Source: Eubacteriales bacterium
Lineage (GTDB): Bacteria; Bacillota; Clostridia; Tissierellales; GPF-1
Assembly: GCA_030625815.1 (NCBI GenBank)
Contig: DAOUQF010000032.1
Coordinates: forward strand, 1-42,174
Direction: 5' to 3'
DNA: 42,174 bases
A program made the position numbers and the translations under genes. Positions 6,809-15,467 of the stretch are shown here, in pieces. The notes beneath the pieces were generated by a model that was not told the DNA's origin, made no database searches, and saw nothing but the letters and a program-made list of their open reading frames with translations. Each line of letters begins with the position of its first letter. Position 1 is the first letter of the stretch.

Positions 6809-6940
6809 TGTGGATGGTTTTCCCACATTATCCACAGTATCCACAGACTTATACACAAGTGTTCTGTGAATATCTTGTGGATTATCCACAAAACCTGAAT
6901 AATACCCCTCTTCCATCCACACCCCATCCCCTTTTCCACA
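6809..6940. promoter_or_regulatory. DnaA-box cluster between dnaB and purA
   Basis: Within 63 bp there are three perfect TTATNCACA boxes: TTATCCACA at 6828-6836, TTATACACA at 6849-6857 and TTATCCACA at 6882-6890. One-mismatch boxes lie at 6837-6845 (GTATCCACA), 6865-6873 (opposite strand), 6876-6884 (opposite strand, overlapping the last perfect box) and 6932-6940 (TTTTCCACA). Weaker copies occur at 6809-6817 and 6913-6921. The neighbouring 6700-6790 is AT-rich. No dnaA or dnaN gene is in the window. This may be a DnaA-binding regulatory or titration site, or an outlying part of the origin region. Confidence 0.85.
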
Positions 6941-6963
6941 AAAAAGAGGGGCTAAGCCCCTCT
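6940..6963 (-). terminator. Intrinsic terminator of the yybS-gdpP-rplI-dnaB operon
   Basis: A GC-rich stem AGAGGGGC/GCCCCTCT (6945-6952 with 6956-6963) and 3-nt loop precedes six U residues on the minus strand. It follows dnaB directly. Confidence 0.93.
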
Positions 6964-6974
6964 ATTCTTCGTGT

Positions 6975-8300
6975 TTATGACTCTAGAGACATAAATTTTG
7001 TGTATTCCCCACGGAATGCCAGTTTTACAGTTCCCGTTGGACCGTTTCTCTGCTTGGTGATAATGACTTCCGCCAAACCTTGATCCTCCGATTGTTCATC
7101 ATAGTAATCATCCCGATACAACATAAGCACCACATCGGCATCCTGCTCAATGGCGCCGGATTCACGTAAATCCGACATAATCGGCCGGTGATCCGCCCGC
7201 TGTTCCGGAGCACGAGACAATTGAGACAGGGTCACCACCGGGCAATCCAACTCCCGGGCCATCAATTTCAATCCCCGCGAAATCTTCGATACCTCCTGTT
7301 GACGGTTCTCTGAATTCCCATCGGAATCCATCAGCTGCAGATAATCGATCACAATCATGTCCAATCCGCGTTCCGCCTTCATTCGTCTGCATTTCGCCCG
7401 AATATCATTGAGGGACACGCCGGGGGTATCGTCGATAAAGATATTCTTCTCTGCCAGTTTCTGCATGGCCGCAATCAACATCGCCCAAGCTTCATTGTCC
7501 AAGTCGCCATTTCGAATTCGATTCAATTCAATATTCGACATGGAGGACAGCATCCGCTGCGCCAACTGCTCTTTCGCCATCTCCAGCGAAAAAACCACAA
7601 CCGTAGCATCTGCATGAACCGCCGCATTCTCCGCAAAGTTCATAGCCAAAGCCGATTTCCCCATGGCAGGGCGCGCAGCTACCAGAATCAAATCCGATCG
7701 CTGCAAGCCATTCAGCTTGGCGTCCAGGCTGTTGAATCCCGTGGTGATGCCCGTCAACTTGCCCGCATTTTTTGATAATTCTTCAATCTGATCCAGGGTT
7801 GTTGACAAGATCTCCCGCATGGAGGTAATGGTTCCCGTGTTCTTGCTTTGCGCAATTTGGAAAATCGAGGTTTCCGCCTGAGCCAAGATCTCGGTTACCT
7901 TGCGCTGATCGCGGTAACTCTCCGCCATAATCTGATTGGAGGTTTGAATCAAGCGGCGCAAGACCGCCTTCTCTTCAATAATTTCACAATAGGTGCGAAT
8001 GTTCGCCGTCGTTGCCAAGGCATCGGTGATCCCAATCAAGTAGGTCTCTCCGCCAATGGCTTCCAGCATATCTTTTTTCTTTAGAATTTCTGAAAGGGTG
8101 ATCAAATCGACGGGCTCATTGGTATTGTACAGCTCCATCACCGCTTCAAAAACCAATTCATTCCCCTTGCGGTAAAAATCTTCCGGATGAAGAATTTCCG
8201 AAGCCGTCACAATCGCGTCTCGATCCAAGAGCATGGCTGCCAAAGCCGATTGTTCCGCTTCTATATTGTGCGGTGGAATCTTGCTAATTAGTTCTTCCAT
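6975..8300 (-). CDS. dnaB: Replicative DNA helicase
   Basis: DnaB (called DnaC in B. subtilis) is the hexameric 5'-3' helicase of the replication fork. The 441-residue protein has the N-terminal primase-interaction domain (about 10-110), a linker, and a RecA-like motor with Walker A AARPAMGKS near 209-217, Walker B MIVIDYLQLM, the SQLSR motif and a C-terminal REYTKF tail. A GTG immediately precedes the ATG; AAGGAG is 7 bases from the ATG, so I use the ATG at 8298-8300. The gene starts 15 bases after rplI and ends the operon. No intein insertion is present. Its 3' side abuts the DnaA-box cluster. Confidence 0.98.
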   Translation of the reverse strand: MEELISKIPPHNIEAEQSALAAMLLDRDAIVTASEILHPEDFYRKGNELVFEAVMELYNTNEPVDLITLSEILKKKDMLEAIGGETYLIGITDALATTANIRTYCEIIEEKAVLRRLIQTSNQIMAESYRDQRKVTEILAQAETSIFQIAQSKNTGTITSMREILSTTLDQIEELSKNAGKLTGITTGFNSLDAKLNGLQRSDLILVAARPAMGKSALAMNFAENAAVHADATVVVFSLEMAKEQLAQRMLSSMSNIELNRIRNGDLDNEAWAMLIAAMQKLAEKNIFIDDTPGVSLNDIRAKCRRMKAERGLDMIVIDYLQLMDSDGNSENRQQEVSKISRGLKLMARELDCPVVTLSQLSRAPEQRADHRPIMSDLRESGAIEQDADVVLMLYRDDYYDEQSEDQGLAEVIITKQRNGPTGTVKLAFRGEYTKFMSLES

Positions 8301-8315
8301 CACGGTTCTCCTTAT

Positions 8316-8765
8316 CTAGTCCTGATCGGCAACTTCTATCGTAATTTCAGCCTTTACCTTCGGGTGCAGTTTAATCTCAACCGGGAATCGTCCCAGCATG
8401 TTGATCTTTCCGCCCTTCAACTTCATCTTCTTGCGATCGATATCATATCCCTTGCTTTTTAAAACCTGAGCAATCTCTTTGATCGTAATGGAACCAAACA
8501 ATTTGCTTCCCGCACCTGATTTGCTCTTCATCACAATCTGCTCTTTTTCAATGGATTCCTTGACTCGACGCGCTTCTGCCAGGACCTCTTCCGCGCGAAT
8601 CTCTTTCCCGCGATTTTGCTCTTCCACTTCTTTCAGCTTTCCACTCGTCGCTTCCACCGCATATCCCTTTGGCAACAAAAAGTTGCGGGCATAACCTTCC
8701 TTCGCGTTGATCACATCGCCCTTTTTCCCAATATCCTTTACATCTTTCAACAATACTACTTTCAT
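8316..8765 (-). CDS. rplI: 50S ribosomal protein L9
   Basis: L9 is a 149-residue ribosomal protein that binds 23S rRNA domain V near the L1 stalk. The N-terminal rRNA-binding domain MKVVLLKDVKDIGKKGD and the signature GYARNFLLPKGYA are present, followed by the long connecting helix and the C-terminal domain ending VEIKLHPKVKAEITIEV. Full length. A GGAG-type site lies in the end of gdpP and only one base separates the two genes, so translation is probably coupled. Confidence 0.98.
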   Translation of the reverse strand: MKVVLLKDVKDIGKKGDVINAKEGYARNFLLPKGYAVEATSGKLKEVEEQNRGKEIRAEEVLAEARRVKESIEKEQIVMKSKSGAGSKLFGSITIKEIAQVLKSKGYDIDRKKMKLKGGKINMLGRFPVEIKLHPKVKAEITIEVADQD

Positions 8766-8766
8766 C

Positions 8767-10815
8767 TTATTCCTTCTCCTCTTCTATATATTCATCGATC
8801 GCCTGCTTCAGCATTTTTTTCGCCAAGGCAAGACTGGTATCGATTTGGGTTGCAGCCGAATTCATATGACCGCCTCCCCCTAATTTTTCCATAATCATCT
8901 GCACATTGATCTCATCCATCGATCGACCGGAGATATGAATCCGTCCCCCGTAATTTGTCACAACAAAGGATGCACGCACACCGCGCACCTTCAACAATTC
9001 ATCCGCCGATTGTGCGGCCACCAGAATGGAAATATCCAAATCCTGATCGAATTGAGACAGAGCAAAACAACTTTTATAAATTTCCGCTTCCTTCAATACA
9101 GAAGCCTTTTGCACCAGAATCGAAAGATCATCCTTGAACAACTTTCGAACCTCCATGGTATCCGCACCCGCGCGTTTCAAATAGGATGCCGCCTCAAAGG
9201 TTCTCACCCCGGTTTTATAGGTGAAGTTCTTCGTATCCACCGTAATTCCCGCCAACAAGGCATCCGCCTCATAAGGCAGAAGCTTCATGGCGTCCCCCAT
9301 ATAACTGATGACCTCTGCGATCAATTCACAGGTTGAAGACGCGTAAGGTTCCATATACATCAGGGTCACCGGCTCGATAAAGGATGCTGTCCGGCGATGA
9401 TGATCAAACAGAATCAATTTCTTCGCCTTTGGAATCAGCTTCGGTGCTTCCGACGAGTCCGGACGATGATTGTCTACCACGACCAAGAGATCGTTGGGCT
9501 GAAAAAGTTCCTCTGCTTCTTCCGGAGTCAAGAAGTTTGCGCTATATTCTTCGTCTTCCTCCAGCAATCTTTGCATCAAATTATCGACAGAGGGATTGCT
9601 CTCCGCAAAGACGATATATCCTTTTTTATCTAGATTTTGTGCGATGGCCAAAAATCCCACAGCCGCGCCCAAAGCATCCATATCCGGCACCTTATGGCCC
9701 ATGATAAAGACACGATCGCTTCCCGCAATCAATTCCTTCAAGGCATGAGCAATCACTCGCGCCTTAACGCGATTTCGTTTCTCCAGGGTCTTCGATTTCC
9801 CTCCATAGAAATTCAAGGTATCCGCCTGTTTCACAACCGCTTGATCCCCGCCCCTTCCCAGGGCGATTTCCATGGCGACTCCCGCATATTCATACACCTT
9901 CGTAAAAGAATCGCTTCCCGCGCCAATTCCCATGCTGAGGGTAACCGGCATGGAATTTCCGACATCAATTTCCCGAATCCCATCCAAGAGTTCGAATTTT
10001 CGATCCACCAGCCAATTCAATTGGCGATAATTCAACACCATCATATACTTTCCAGCATCATATTCCCTAAGCGCCGCACTCATGCGCACTGCGTATCCAT
10101 CTAAAATTCGATGCACAGCCGCATCAATCTGAGACATCTTGAACTCTTCCCCCAAGGATCCCAGCTCTTCATAATTGTCGATTTGAATCATGGCAATGCA
10201 GGGTTGATTCATTTCCAATCGTTCCTTTAAATCCGTCAATTCCGTTCGGCTGATCCAATACAGCATGGCGAGCCGGGTGCTCTTCTCATCCTTGGGCTCA
10301 ATCACATTGCACAACACCTGATAGGTTTGCTCTCCCAAAGAGACCATCACTGATTCTTTCTCGAAAAGAGAAAATGAAAAGTTTGGAATGATCCGGCCCA
10401 TGCTTTCGCCAATCCACTCCTGACCCTCCATGGTCGTCTGAAAAACCTCGTTGTACCAGAGGATCGAACCATTCTCCGATACAAGAGAGAAAGGTATTGG
10501 AAGATTAAAAATCAGATCCCGAGTCACGAGATCCATTTCCCCCGCCATGCCCTCCACAAGCCGCATCCACTGGTGTTGATTCCCATTTTTCCGAATCAAA
10601 TAATAAGAAAATCCATAAAAAAATAGAAATCCAACCAATAGACCCAGGCTAAGATTAAAAACAGCCACCAGACAAGCCAGCAAACCGACGCCAATTAAAA
10701 TTTGTCGTTGCTCAAATCGAACCTGCTTCACAACGCGCTGAATCTTTTTCTCTTCCTTTTCCACGCGATGCCTTCGATTCCTTTTGATTATGCGAACCCA
10801 ACGTTTCAACTTCAT
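8767..10815 (-). CDS. gdpP: Cyclic-di-AMP phosphodiesterase GdpP (YybT)
   Basis: GdpP is a membrane-bound enzyme that hydrolyses c-di-AMP to pApA, setting levels of this osmotic and potassium signal. Its 682 residues have the full architecture: a basic N-terminal tail, two membrane segments (about 40-56 and 58-76), a PAS domain (about 90-190), a degenerate GGDEF domain (about 190-335, no intact GGDEF motif), a DHH domain (about 355-510) with GHKVPDMDALG, VVDNHRPD and LFDHHRR as metal ligands, and a DHHA1 domain with GGGGHMNSAA. It lies between yybS and rplI as in Bacillus. Confidence 0.97.
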   Translation of the reverse strand: MKLKRWVRIIKRNRRHRVEKEEKKIQRVVKQVRFEQRQILIGVGLLACLVAVFNLSLGLLVGFLFFYGFSYYLIRKNGNQHQWMRLVEGMAGEMDLVTRDLIFNLPIPFSLVSENGSILWYNEVFQTTMEGQEWIGESMGRIIPNFSFSLFEKESVMVSLGEQTYQVLCNVIEPKDEKSTRLAMLYWISRTELTDLKERLEMNQPCIAMIQIDNYEELGSLGEEFKMSQIDAAVHRILDGYAVRMSAALREYDAGKYMMVLNYRQLNWLVDRKFELLDGIREIDVGNSMPVTLSMGIGAGSDSFTKVYEYAGVAMEIALGRGGDQAVVKQADTLNFYGGKSKTLEKRNRVKARVIAHALKELIAGSDRVFIMGHKVPDMDALGAAVGFLAIAQNLDKKGYIVFAESNPSVDNLMQRLLEEDEEYSANFLTPEEAEELFQPNDLLVVVDNHRPDSSEAPKLIPKAKKLILFDHHRRTASFIEPVTLMYMEPYASSTCELIAEVISYMGDAMKLLPYEADALLAGITVDTKNFTYKTGVRTFEAASYLKRAGADTMEVRKLFKDDLSILVQKASVLKEAEIYKSCFALSQFDQDLDISILVAAQSADELLKVRGVRASFVVTNYGGRIHISGRSMDEINVQMIMEKLGGGGHMNSAATQIDTSLALAKKMLKQAIDEYIEEEKE

Positions 10816-10825
10816 ATCTGTCTCC

Positions 10826-11779
10826 TTAGACCTTTGTACTCGGCAATCGCCGGAAGTTAAAGAATCGATCCATCATTCCCAACATCAGCACCGCATACTG
10901 AACCACCGCAAATATCAAGCTCATGATAAAAATCAAAACGATAACGGTTTTGTTTTTTGTCCGCTGTCCAATTATATAAGCCACAACGGCCCATCCCTGC
11001 ACCAAAAAAGCGGACATACCCAATATCATAATGTTTTGCGTTAATATCCCCGGCTCAAAATAATGTTGATACTCCAAGAACAACGCCGCCACATACATGG
11101 CAAGGATTCCAAAAACCATGCCTTGCGGCAAGATGAAAAGCTTCAATTCCGGCGCATCCGGCACCGGTGTTTTGATCCTTTTTAAAACCACCACCATCAA
11201 TCGCATATTGATATACGCGATCAACATAGCTGTAATCAATAAACTTGCCGGCAGGGTTCGCTTCACCATCTCGATCATCGCCGTAAACTGCGCGAGCGTC
11301 GTTTCCGCCTGAGCTGCATCCAAATTGGTTTGAGCCGCCACCGTTGTTTCAATTACTGTTTGCATTTCCCCGGTTAGGGTGCCCACATACTCTACCATAT
11401 TCATCCCGCTGACCAATTGGAAAAGAACGGCCGCGCCGGCAAATCCAATTAATGCCGCAAATCCGCCTACAATGACAATCTCGCCAAAGCTTCTGCCCTG
11501 ATGGATCCCCCAGGCGATCCCAATCGCAGGAATCCCCAAACTCAAGGTCATGGATAAAGCTGCAATTGGCATAAACAATAGAGAACAAACGCCCAAACTC
11601 GCCAGCACGGCAATGATAGTCGCTTTCGTTCCCTGGCGAAATCCCAAGACCAAGAATGGCAACGGATACAAAAATAACAATGGTGTAAATAACATCTGTC
11701 CCAAATATCCAAGAACCGCGGCAAGCCCAACCATCATGGCGCCTTCGGTCATCATCCTCGATCGATTTTCATTTCCCAT
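10826..11779 (-). CDS. yybS: YybS-family (DUF2232) membrane protein
   Basis: A 317-residue integral membrane protein with about eight hydrophobic segments, in the position of yybS immediately upstream of gdpP. The family's function is not established; the conserved linkage suggests a role near c-di-AMP or envelope physiology, which is inference. A hydrophilic Ala/Thr/Gln-rich loop (about 130-165) separates the two halves. The frame is open upstream to 11806, but an AGAGGGG site lies 7 bases before the ATG at 11777-11779, giving MGNENRSRMM as the start. It is the first gene of the operon, behind a good promoter. Confidence 0.88.
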   Translation of the reverse strand: MGNENRSRMMTEGAMMVGLAAVLGYLGQMLFTPLLFLYPLPFLVLGFRQGTKATIIAVLASLGVCSLLFMPIAALSMTLSLGIPAIGIAWGIHQGRSFGEIVIVGGFAALIGFAGAAVLFQLVSGMNMVEYVGTLTGEMQTVIETTVAAQTNLDAAQAETTLAQFTAMIEMVKRTLPASLLITAMLIAYINMRLMVVVLKRIKTPVPDAPELKLFILPQGMVFGILAMYVAALFLEYQHYFEPGILTQNIMILGMSAFLVQGWAVVAYIIGQRTKNKTVIVLIFIMSLIFAVVQYAVLMLGMMDRFFNFRRLPSTKV

Positions 11780-11829
11780 TCTGTAACCCCTCTCAATTCT
11801 AAGCAATTCTTCCCAAACTATACTCTTCT

Positions 11830-11857
11830 ATTATAACGGAAACCCCCAAAAGTGCAA
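11830..11857 (-). promoter_or_regulatory. Promoter of the yybS-gdpP-rplI-dnaB operon
   Basis: On the minus strand TTGCAC (11852-11857) and a consensus TATAAT (11830-11835) are separated by 16 bp, about 50 bases upstream of the yybS start. Between this promoter and the next terminator (11858-12020) I see no supported gene. Confidence 0.7.
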
Positions 11858-12020
11858 TCCATCCCGCTCAATCAGGCATTTGTCAATCGCTGCCAACTCC
11901 CTTTGAGATCTGTCTATTCAATCACGAAATGGATATATAAGGTATAAGCAAAGATGCACAAACAGAGGAAGCGGTCATGAAAGCTGCCATGGCGGCATTG
12001 ACAGGCCCATTCATTTGTTT

Positions 12021-12050
12021 AAAAAAAAGGAGAGGGACTAATCCCTCTCC
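12021..12050 (-). terminator. Intrinsic terminator after the nitronate monooxygenase-like gene
   Basis: A perfect 9-bp stem GGAGAGGGA/TCCCTCTCC (12029-12037 with 12042-12050) with 4-nt loop is followed by eight U residues on the minus strand (12021-12028). Confidence 0.95.
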
Positions 12051-12064
12051 TTGCTCTGCTCTGT

Positions 12065-13102
12065 TTAAAGAACTGCTTCAATTTCCGCAAAAATTTCTTT
12101 TACAGATTTAATCGAATGAATCTTTCCAACCTGACTTCCGGTAAACAAGAGTCCACCGTCCACATCGCCACGCACAGCACGCTCCAGGGCGTCTGCAATG
12201 CAGTAAATGGTTTTCGATGGATCACATGGAGTCAAACAGTTTCGACATCGCGCACGTTCTTTCGCGCCTTCGACAGTAAATTGATTTTTCAAAGCCCGAC
12301 CCGGCAAGCCGACAGGACTCTGAATGATAATCACATCTTCTTCCTTGGCTTCCACATACTTTTGCTTGTATCGGGGATCCGCGTCACACTCTTCCGTCGC
12401 AATAAACCGAGTCCCCATCTGCACACCGTCCGCGCCCATGTCCAAGGCGGCCTTCACATCTTCCGGCGTAACAATTCCACCCGCAACCACCAATTGAATC
12501 TTATCTTTGACTTGCTCCTCAAAGGGCGCGATCGCTTCGCGAACCGACAGCAGCAAATCCTCCAGGGTTTCCATCTCCTCTTTTTCGAAGTAAGAGGCTT
12601 TAAATCCAAGGTGCCCCCCGGCTTCCGGTCCTTCAATAACGATCAATTGCGGAATGTATTCCCATTTCTTTTTCCAGATTTTCAAAATAATTTTAGCCGC
12701 CTTCGCGCTGGAAACAATCGGCACCGCTTGGGTATCCGTTCCCTTCACAAATTTCGGCAACTCCAAGGGCAATCCCGCTCCCGAAACGATAAAGTCCGCT
12801 TTCAGGGAAACCGCCTTCTTCACATAGGTTACATAATCCGTAATGACCGTCATAATATTGAAACCCACAACCCCATCCATGGATAGGCTGCGCGCCTTTT
12901 GAAATTCCTCTTCCATCGCTCGCAAGTTGGATTCCAGAAATGCCTTAAAATGATCGACTTGACGATAGCCAATGCCTACCGCCGAGATGGTGCCTGCGCC
13001 GCCGCATGCCGCAACGCTGCCCGCCAATCGTCCTGCCGATACACCAATCCCCATCCCGCCTTGAATCACGGGAAATTTCGTCCACTTCTTTCCTATTTTC
13101 AA
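12065..13102 (-). CDS. Nitronate monooxygenase / FabK-like FMN enzyme with Cys-rich insert
   Basis: This 345-residue TIM-barrel flavoprotein belongs to the 2-nitropropane dioxygenase/enoyl-ACP reductase II superfamily. Family features are the N-terminal FPVIQGGMGIGVS, the EGPEAGGHLG segment with the catalytic His164, VVAGGI near 206-210 and the FMN-phosphate loop GADGVQMGTRF near 223-233. A C-terminal segment RCRNCLTPC...C (Cys286, 289, 293, 301) looks able to bind metal or an Fe-S cluster. It may oxidise nitronates or reduce enoyl thioesters; no fab genes adjoin it, so I do not choose. No ATG is available: the start is probably TTG at 13100-13102, about 11 bases after AGAGAGG. A clear terminator follows. 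Confidence 0.85.
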   Translation of the reverse strand: MKIGKKWTKFPVIQGGMGIGVSAGRLAGSVAACGGAGTISAVGIGYRQVDHFKAFLESNLRAMEEEFQKARSLSMDGVVGFNIMTVITDYVTYVKKAVSLKADFIVSGAGLPLELPKFVKGTDTQAVPIVSSAKAAKIILKIWKKKWEYIPQLIVIEGPEAGGHLGFKASYFEKEEMETLEDLLLSVREAIAPFEEQVKDKIQLVVAGGIVTPEDVKAALDMGADGVQMGTRFIATEECDADPRYKQKYVEAKEEDVIIIQSPVGLPGRALKNQFTVEGAKERARCRNCLTPCDPSKTIYCIADALERAVRGDVDGGLLFTGSQVGKIHSIKSVKEIFAEIEAVL

Positions 13103-13133
13103 TTTTATCGATTCCTCTCTTCAATCTCTTTTG

Positions 13134-13162
13134 AGTATCTAATACTTAGACTACCTAAGCAA
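13134..13162 (-). promoter_or_regulatory. Promoter of the nitronate monooxygenase-like gene with two inverted repeats
   Basis: On the minus strand TTGCTT (13157-13162) and GATACT (13134-13139) are 17 bp apart. AGTAT-CTA-ATACT (13134-13146) covers the -10 and CTTAG-N5-CTAAG (13145-13159) fills the spacer. The two palindromes together look like an operator for an unidentified repressor. Confidence 0.5.
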
Positions 13163-13206
13163 TTACTCTGATTTTACCATAAAAAAAGAAAAAAAACGAT
13201 GAATTT

Positions 13207-13887
13207 TTAGAGAACAAATGCCTCTCCCGGCGCGAGAAACCATGCTTTTCGACCAGAACTTTTCAATAATTCCACAAAATCTTGCGGCTCAATCTCAATC
13301 GCGGGAAAGGTATTGTAATGGATCGGAACCACTTGATCGACATTCAACAGCTCTGCCGCCATGGCCGCCTGACGCATGTCCATGGTATAGACACCGCCAA
13401 TGGGCAATATCGCAGCATCCAAGGGATAAAGCGTCGCCCAGAGTTTCATATCGGAAAAGATGGCCGTATCCCCCGCATGATAAACCCGCTTCCCATCCAT
13501 CTCGATGATAAATCCAACCGGGGCGCCCATATACTCCACGGAGAAGGGCTCCTCATGAAAGATGGAAGAAGAATGCACCGCCGGCACCATCGTGATCTTG
13601 GTTTCTCCGAGATCCAAGGTTCCCCCAATCCCGAGGGGCTCCACCTTCGCCCCTAAACTTTGCATATGCGCCGTCAGTTCATAAATACCGATCACCTTGG
13701 CTCCATTTTGCTTCGCCACTTCCAAAGCGCCCGTCATATGATCGCCATGGGCATGGCTCAACAAAATATAATCGATATCCGTTATCGCTTGCACTTGCTC
13801 CGCTTCGGTGAAAAACGGATCAATCAAGAGTCGATATTCCCTTCCCCGAAGTTCAATGCTGGAATGGCCATGAGCAATTATTTTCAT
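13207..13887 (-). CDS. UPF0173-type metal-dependent hydrolase, metallo-beta-lactamase fold
   Basis: A 226-residue protein with the metallo-beta-lactamase fold. Metal ligands are visible in LLSHAHGDHMTGA (HxHxDH), in VYHAGDTAIF (His and Asp) and in VVPIHYNTFP (C-terminal His). The start MKIIAHGHSSIEL and the order of motifs fit the UPF0173 (YtkL-like) group, whose substrate is not known. I start at the ATG 13885-13887, which follows GGGGGAGGAAG; the frame's upstream extension lacks a site. The ATG overlaps the TGA of the preceding nitroreductase gene (ATGA), so the two are translationally coupled. It is the last gene of the surE operon. Confidence 0.9.
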   Translation of the reverse strand: MKIIAHGHSSIELRGREYRLLIDPFFTEAEQVQAITDIDYILLSHAHGDHMTGALEVAKQNGAKVIGIYELTAHMQSLGAKVEPLGIGGTLDLGETKITMVPAVHSSSIFHEEPFSVEYMGAPVGFIIEMDGKRVYHAGDTAIFSDMKLWATLYPLDAAILPIGGVYTMDMRQAAMAAELLNVDQVVPIHYNTFPAIEIEPQDFVELLKSSGRKAWFLAPGEAFVL

Positions 13888-14645
13888 TTTTCTTCCTCCC
13901 CCATCCATTCACGCCAATACGCGCGAACCGATCGATCCATTTCCATCGCAAAATCCGATACCATCTTCCGCTTAAAAAGCTTTTCGCCAAAGCTGACGCC
14001 CCACTCTTTTTCCTTTTCCGCATATCGCGCGAACATCTCGTCAAAATCATCGGCTCCAAGGGTCTGATAGGTCTCGTCAAAAACCACATACTTTTCATCG
14101 AATCGCGGCGTCATCGGACGACTCGCTCCCTCGGGGGCTTTCCCAAAGACAAGAAACGCCGCCGGGAACACCCAGCGCGGCAAAGAAAACAATTCTTGAT
14201 GCGTCTCCTTTTGCTCCATAATGTCTCCGATATAACAGGATCCCACCCCGAGGGATTCCGCGGCAATCACCGCTGTTTGCGCGGCAATCACAGCATCATT
14301 AATCCCCAAGAGCAGATCCGAAGCCTTCGGCGCCAATTCCTCGGCGCTAAATTCTTTTTCCAATCCAACCGAACAAAAATAATCATGCCATTTTTGAAGA
14401 TCTGCAAGAAAGAGCAGCCCGAAACTCGCCTTCCCGATAAAGGGTTGATGATCGCAGGTCTCTGCCAGGGTTTGCAGGGTTTCCTTCGATCGAATTTGAA
14501 TCACGGAATACATCATCATATTCCCCGCCGTCGGCGCCCGCATGGCGGCATGAAGAATCGTTTCCCGCTCTTCGTCCGTGACGGCCGGACCGCCAAAATT
14601 CCGCAAAGACTGCCGCTTCTCAATTGCTTCCAAAATTGGATTCAT
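13884..14645 (-). CDS. Nitroreductase-family FMN oxidoreductase
   Basis: A 253-residue FMN-dependent NAD(P)H oxidoreductase fold. The N-terminal FMN-phosphate site KRQSLRNF, the AMRAPTAGNMMMYS segment and the mid-protein AAESLGVGSCYIGDI, typical of nitroreductase helix F, are all present, and the domain covers about 1-190. The C-terminal 60 residues are charged and less typical. The electron acceptor is unknown. Two ATGs are in tandem; GGAGG stands 3 bases from the first and 6 from the second, so I use 14643-14645. It lies between surE and the metallohydrolase in one operon. Confidence 0.88.
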   Translation of the reverse strand: MNPILEAIEKRQSLRNFGGPAVTDEERETILHAAMRAPTAGNMMMYSVIQIRSKETLQTLAETCDHQPFIGKASFGLLFLADLQKWHDYFCSVGLEKEFSAEELAPKASDLLLGINDAVIAAQTAVIAAESLGVGSCYIGDIMEQKETHQELFSLPRWVFPAAFLVFGKAPEGASRPMTPRFDEKYVVFDETYQTLGADDFDEMFARYAEKEKEWGVSFGEKLFKRKMVSDFAMEMDRSVRAYWREWMGEEEK

Positions 14646-14657
14646 CATTTTCCTCCT

Positions 14658-15371
14658 TTAGCATCCGTATGGAATTCTGGTCACAGAGATCATCCCCTCT
14701 GCAACCGCTTTGGAATCACACCCTTCTCGGTGATCCTCCAAAAAGGTTGAATCGGTCATATCGATATAAAACCGACCGTCCTCCCGTTTCATCAGGGTTC
14801 CGCCCTGATGCATTCTCTTTCCGATAAAGGTTTCTGAAATCTCCGGGAATCCCTCCATAATTGTCTTCGGCAGATTCACGCTGATCAGCTCTTCCACTCG
14901 CGTTTCCTCCGCAAAATATCGATCCACCAATTCCGCCGCCACTTCGGCGCTTCGAAGGTTTTCTTCCTCCGTTGGACGAAATCCCTCATAGGAGAAGGCA
15001 ATGGCATTGATCCCTTGAATCTGACCCTGGCGCGCAGCGCCAACGGTTCCCGAATAATACACATCGGTTCCCAGATTGAGACCGTTGTTGATTCCCGTCA
15101 CAACCAAGTCAATCGTTGTCTCATATTGCTTTTCCATCAATTTGGTGCCCAGGATTACGCAATCCACCGGGGTGCCCGACAAAGCAAATACCCGATCTTC
15201 CCGCTCTTCCATTTCAAAGGGAAGAAAAAGAGACAATCGCATACTGCAAGCGCTATTGTTCTCCATGGGAGCCATCATATATACCTGATGCGCTTTCTTC
15301 TCCAAGGCTTCTTTCAGGCTCCAAATCGCCTTTGATTCAATTCCATCATCATTGGTCAATAAAATATTCAT
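14658..15371 (-). CDS. surE: 5'-nucleotidase SurE
   Basis: SurE is a metal-dependent phosphatase of nucleoside 5'- and 3'-monophosphates and polyphosphate, associated with stationary-phase survival. The 237-residue protein has all motifs: ILLTNDDGI at the N-terminus (metal Asp pair), MAPMENNSACS, SGTPVDCV, and GINNGLNLGTDVYYSGTVGAA. A GTG precedes the ATG; GGAGG is 5 bases from the ATG at 15369-15371, which I prefer. It heads an operon with the nitroreductase and metallohydrolase genes. A -10-like TAAAAT lies upstream in the region shared with the divergent gene. Confidence 0.95.
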   Translation of the reverse strand: MNILLTNDDGIESKAIWSLKEALEKKAHQVYMMAPMENNSACSMRLSLFLPFEMEEREDRVFALSGTPVDCVILGTKLMEKQYETTIDLVVTGINNGLNLGTDVYYSGTVGAARQGQIQGINAIAFSYEGFRPTEEENLRSAEVAAELVDRYFAEETRVEELISVNLPKTIMEGFPEISETFIGKRMHQGGTLMKREDGRFYIDMTDSTFLEDHREGCDSKAVAEGMISVTRIPYGC

Positions 15372-15467
15372 CACTGCCTCCTCAATTCTCTCTCTCTCAT
15401 TTTAACAAATAATTCCCCTATGATATAGTAAGAATAGAATACAAACCCCTAAATTTCGGAGAAAATT

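Noticed and set aside
6700-6940. Calling the DnaA-box region the chromosomal origin
   Set aside because: No dnaA, dnaN, rpmH or recF is present in the window and I cannot compute skew, so only a DnaA-box cluster is claimed.
11977-12064. Small plus-strand ORF starting MKAAMAALTG with an AGAGGAAG site
   Set aside because: It runs through the terminator and into the antisense of the nitronate monooxygenase-like gene, and has no terminator of its own.
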